Below, in pieces: positions 15,533 through 17,755 of a stretch of 17,755 nucleotides of DNA. The stretch covers positions 1 to 17,755 of the forward strand of contig JAFGOO010000211.1 in NCBI GenBank assembly GCA_016926455.1, read 5' to 3'. Position 1 is the first letter of the stretch. Each line of letters opens with the position of its first letter. The notes beneath the pieces were generated by a model, which had not been told where the DNA came from, made no database searches, and saw nothing but the letters and a program-made list of their open reading frames with translations. Both the position numbers and the translations under genes were made by a program. The DNA is from Methanosarcinaceae archaeon. GTDB lineage: Archaea; Halobacteriota; Methanosarcinia; Methanosarcinales; Methanosarcinaceae.

Positions 15533-16741
15533 ATGATTAACGATATCAGGGTGGGGGCCCTCATTGCATACTGCAGTGTAAAAAGAGGAAACAAAAAAAC
15601 ACTAATGTTCATAGTTTTTGTTCTCTCACTCATTTTTATGAATTTAGTATTCCTTCCATCAATGATAGGAGGAATGACAGTTTTATTTACTGGATTCATG
15701 CAGGACTACCCTTACGGGGATATTGTCATTGAACCAATGGATGACAACACCTACATTAACAATGCTGATAACGTTTTGAAGAAAGTCAGAGCGATTGAAG
15801 GTGTGAGAGCTGCAACAAAACGATTGGACGCTGGAGCATCTATTGAGCATAAACAGAAAGTTGTAGGAGTAACTGTAACAGGTTTGCTCCCTACAGAAGA
15901 GCATGAAATTTCACAGTACCCCTACATTATCAGTGAAGGAGATTTCTTAGGAGAGCTTTCCAGGAATGAGATTATCATTGGTGCTATGATCGCAGGTACA
16001 GGTTTTGGATCAGAAATATATGATAATCTGGGTGAAGTAAGACCCGGATCACTTGTTGATGTAACATACAGCAATGGTGTAAAGAGGACCTATAAAGTCA
16101 AAGGCATCATGGAAGGCTCATTTGAACTTGTTGATCTTAATGCTTTAGTTCACTACAAAGAAATCGAAGAAGTGTATGGTTTAGAAGAGAGTAAAGCCAC
16201 TAGTGTAGTCGTAAGGGTTGACAAGCAAGGGAGTGAAGATCAAGTAAAGGATAAAATAAGAGAAGCTGGGGTTAATGAGCAAATCTTCACATGGGCTGAT
16301 AAGTCAGAAACTCTCATAAAGCAAGCAATGCAAAGCATGGGTGCTATAGATACTATGTCAAAGTTTGTTAGTTTGATCGTAGGTGCAGCATTAGTCTTTA
16401 TCATTATTTATATCAATGTACTTAATAGAAAAAAAGAGATCGGTATTTTAAAAGCAGTAGGCATTACTCCAAGATCAATTGTATTATCCTATGCATTCCT
16501 TAGCACGTTCTATGTTTCCTTAGGAATACTCGCAGGATTGATACTATACTTTTCACTTATGTTCTACTTCCAGGCGAATCCAGTAACATTCTACGAAACT
16601 ATGGAAATAAGACCCCAAATCGATCCTATGCTGCTTATTGAAAGCATAGTTACCATGCTTACACTATCAGTGATAGCCGGGATACTCCCTGCCTGGAGTG
16701 TATCAAAAGAGAGCATACTCAAAGCCATATGGGGACGATAA
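15533..16741 (+). CDS. MacB/FtsX-type ABC transporter permease
   Basis: A 402-residue membrane subunit. It has an N-terminal cytoplasmic stretch, then TM1 (about 24-46), a large extracytoplasmic MacB-like domain (about 50-275), and three C-terminal helices (about 278-298, 316-344 and 365-388). This is the four-helix plan of MacB/LolC/FtsX proteins. The cytoplasmic loop after TM2 reads NRKKEIGILKAVGIT, the typical coupling segment of the FtsX domain that contacts the ATPase. Such transporters usually do not move substrates through the membrane but transmit force to an extracytoplasmic partner. Here no MacA-like adaptor is seen; the CARDB protein just upstream may take that role. GAGGGG lies about ten bases before the ATG, and the ATPase gene follows after three bases. 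Confidence 0.9.
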   Translation: MINDIRVGALIAYCSVKRGNKKTLMFIVFVLSLIFMNLVFLPSMIGGMTVLFTGFMQDYPYGDIVIEPMDDNTYINNADNVLKKVRAIEGVRAATKRLDAGASIEHKQKVVGVTVTGLLPTEEHEISQYPYIISEGDFLGELSRNEIIIGAMIAGTGFGSEIYDNLGEVRPGSLVDVTYSNGVKRTYKVKGIMEGSFELVDLNALVHYKEIEEVYGLEESKATSVVVRVDKQGSEDQVKDKIREAGVNEQIFTWADKSETLIKQAMQSMGAIDTMSKFVSLIVGAALVFIIIYINVLNRKKEIGILKAVGITPRSIVLSYAFLSTFYVSLGILAGLILYFSLMFYFQANPVTFYETMEIRPQIDPMLLIESIVTMLTLSVIAGILPAWSVSKESILKAIWGR

Positions 16742-16744
16742 AAA

Positions 16745-17422
16745 ATGATCATAGTGAAAAACCTAAAAAGATATTATGGAACAGGTAAGACTGCTGTCAA
16801 GGCTCTCAGGGGGGTTTCGTTTGAAATAAAGAAAGGGGAATTTTTAGCGATAATGGGTGCATCTGGAAGTGGAAAAACGACTCTGTTAAGGATATTGGCA
16901 TTGTTAGACGACGCAACAGATGGGGAATATACCATTCGGGGATTGCAGGTTTCAAGCCTGCCTGAAGCAGAAAGAAGTTATTATCGGCTAACTCAAGTCG
17001 GTTATGTCTTTCAGGATTATGCACTCATTAATGAAATGAGTTCTGCAGAAAATGTTTATGTGCTTTCCATGATGGAAGGAAAATCGAGAAAGGAATCTTA
17101 TGAGACTGCACTTGAAGCATTAGATAAGGTTGGTCTGAAAGGAAAATATAACAGAATTCCTGATGAACTATCTGGTGGAGAAAAGCAGAGAGTGGCAATC
17201 GCAAGAGCAATCGCAAAAAAACCTGACATATTGTTTGCTGATGAACCGTGTGCAAATCTGGACACTACCAACTCAAAACAAGTACTAGATGTATTCAAAG
17301 AGCTGAATGAAAAACATGGTCAAACAATTGTAATGGTGACACATGAACCATGGCATCTTGAGTATGTTGATAGAGTGATTACCCTCGAAGATGGTAATTT
17401 AATTAGCGATGAGAAAAAATGA
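16745..17422 (+). CDS. ABC transporter ATP-binding protein (LolD/MacB-type)
   Basis: The 225-residue ATPase is complete: Walker A GASGSGKTT (38-46), Q-loop YVFQD with Gln90, signature LSGGEKQR (142-149), Walker B ILFADEP with Asp166/Glu167, D-loop NLD (171-173) and H-loop THE with His200. The length and sequence match the LolD/MacB/SalY branch (COG1136), whose partners are FtsX-type permeases. The start lies three bases after the permease stop, so they are translated together and must form the transporter. It is the last gene of the three-gene operon and ends in TGA. The substrate or partner is unknown; known relatives handle lipoproteins, antimicrobial peptides or surface proteins. Confidence 0.95.
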   Translation: MIIVKNLKRYYGTGKTAVKALRGVSFEIKKGEFLAIMGASGSGKTTLLRILALLDDATDGEYTIRGLQVSSLPEAERSYYRLTQVGYVFQDYALINEMSSAENVYVLSMMEGKSRKESYETALEALDKVGLKGKYNRIPDELSGGEKQRVAIARAIAKKPDILFADEPCANLDTTNSKQVLDVFKELNEKHGQTIVMVTHEPWHLEYVDRVITLEDGNLISDEKK

Positions 17423-17642
17423 AAGATTTAAGAATTATGGAATTTATATCCCAAACAAATTATCTTCTGAATTCCATTAAATTATGGATTTAATAGTCGT
17501 GATCAGGAGGAGTGCTTTATGGTCAAGTATGCTTTGCATGCAAAGCCGCATATTCTCTGGACTTTCCGGTAAAGATTTTGTTAAAGATTTTTTGTTTTAA
17601 TTGTCATCAGATGAAGACTCTGAAAACCAAAGAAGTGATATA
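17423..17642 (+). other. AT-rich region after the ABC operon, overlapping tiny reading frames
   Basis: No assured gene. Three short frames overlap. ATG at 17484 gives 38 codons (to 17600). ATG at 17519 gives 17 codons (to 17572) and has an ideal ribosome binding site, GGAGG at 17506-17510, eight bases upstream. GTG at 17512 gives 43 codons with a zinc-ribbon-like cysteine pattern, listed separately. A perfect 16-bp palindrome GCTTTGCATGCAAAGC lies at 17531-17546. TATA-like ATTTATA and ATTTAATA are present but unspecific in such AT-rich sequence. Confidence 0.3.
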
Positions 17643-17643
17643 G
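17512..17643 (+). CDS. Possible 43-residue zinc-ribbon-like small protein or gene remnant
   Basis: From GTG at 17512 the frame encodes 43 residues with Cys7-x2-Cys10 and Cys28-x2-Cys31, that is CxxC-x17-CxxC followed by His32, the spacing of a small zinc ribbon. The sequence between is VCFACKAAY and then a Lys/hydrophobic segment (VKILLKIFCFNCHQ). Against it: the strong GGAGG lies only one base before this GTG but eight bases before an ATG in another frame, an in-frame TGA lies four codons upstream, and half of the first CxxC is encoded by a palindrome. It could be a true small protein, the end of a broken gene or chance. Confidence 0.22.
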   Translation: MLYGQVCFACKAAYSLDFPVKILLKIFCFNCHQMKTLKTKEVI

Positions 17644-17755
17644 GACAGCTAAAGCTATCCAAAATCTTACTACTCCCACGACTAAAGTCTTGGGGTTCTT
17701 TTATTGAACCCTAAAGGAGTCTTATCCTCTAATGAGTTTAAGCAATTGCTGATTC
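17643..17755 (-). mobile_element. Probable 3' end of an IS200/IS605-type tnpB element with omega-RNA-like hairpins (continues beyond window)
   Basis: Three hairpins stack in about 70 bases. Written on the minus strand they are CCCAAGACT-TT-AGTCGTGGG (17675-17694, one mismatch), GGGTTC-7-GAACCC (17693-17711), and GGATAGCTTTAGCTGTCC (17643-17660, one mismatch). The first closely resembles the CGACTTTAGTCGTGGG-like terminal stem-loop that I know from archaeal IS1341/IS605-type elements, where it ends the tnpB-overlapping RNA. By that reading tnpB lies right of the window on the minus strand, and the RNA would run leftwards across this region. Only the end is visible, so the element's completeness is unknown. 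Confidence 0.42.
17682..17755 (-). CDS. Possible C-terminal tail of a TnpB-like protein (partial)
   Basis: One minus-strand frame is open from the window edge for 23 codons and stops at TAG within the terminal stem-loop; the ending reads GFNKRTPRL. In IS605-type elements the tnpB stop commonly lies in or next to the 3' stem-loop, which fits. The tail itself has no diagnostic motif, so this call depends wholly on the hairpin interpretation. Confidence 0.22.
   Translation of the reverse strand, partial: ISNCLNSLEDKTPLGFNKRTPRL

Noticed and set aside
17693..17711. T-arm-like GGGTTC...GAACCC suggesting a tRNA
   Set aside because: No acceptor, anticodon or D-arm can be formed around it, and the loop sequence is not the tRNA TPsiC loop.

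Overview
The window looks like a stretch of a euryarchaeal chromosome, most likely from a methanogen or methanotroph lineage near the Methanosarcinales. Four things point that way. There is a digeranylgeranylglycerophospholipid reductase gene overlapping a small ferredoxin gene, an arrangement known from Methanosarcina acetivorans. There is an archaeal RPA-type single-stranded DNA-binding protein with three OB folds and a KptA with an N-terminal zinc ribbon. AT-rich TATA-like boxes lie about 26 bases upstream of several starts. A bacterial-type GrpE/DnaK/DnaJ set is also present, as in many mesophilic methanogens. The species cannot be named from the sequence. TAG ends 4 of the 15 recognised genes, which is more than expected for a lineage that relies heavily on pyrrolysine.

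Layout: 10-3751 is the chaperone cluster grpE-dnaK-dnaJ (+). 4016-6798 is the two-gene potassium uptake operon trkA-trkH (+). 6875-8268 is a minus-strand pair, a 58-residue 2[4Fe-4S] ferredoxin overlapping a geranylgeranyl reductase for archaeal lipid saturation. 8477-10847 is a plus-strand pair, a CoA-disulfide-reductase/NADH-oxidase-like flavoprotein followed after one base by the RNA 3'-phosphate cyclase rtcA. 10847-12593 runs on the minus strand: an MFS transporter and then the RNA 2'-phosphotransferase kptA, whose 3' end overlaps that of rtcA tail to tail. 12761-13885 is a three-OB-fold RPA. 13886-14290 has no convincing gene but holds an 80-codon in-frame extension beyond the TAG stop of RPA. 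14291-17422 is a three-gene operon: a secreted, membrane-anchored protein with tandem CARDB-like repeats, a MacB/FtsX-type permease and a LolD/MacB-type ATPase. 17423-17755 is AT-rich and holds overlapping tiny reading frames, one with a CxxC-x17-CxxC pattern. It ends in stacked hairpins that resemble the 3' end (omega RNA region) of an IS200/IS605-type tnpB element lying beyond the right edge.

Most of the window is housekeeping: protein folding, K+ homeostasis, membrane lipid saturation, redox, RNA end processing and DNA maintenance. The more accessory part is the right-hand 3.5 kb, where codon use becomes visibly more AT-rich (TTA leucine, AGA arginine), the CARDB/ABC operon sits, and a probable mobile element begins. 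The least explained items are that surface-protein/ABC module, the readthrough-compatible region after RPA, the tail-to-tail RNA-end gene pair, and several inverted repeats on predicted promoters.
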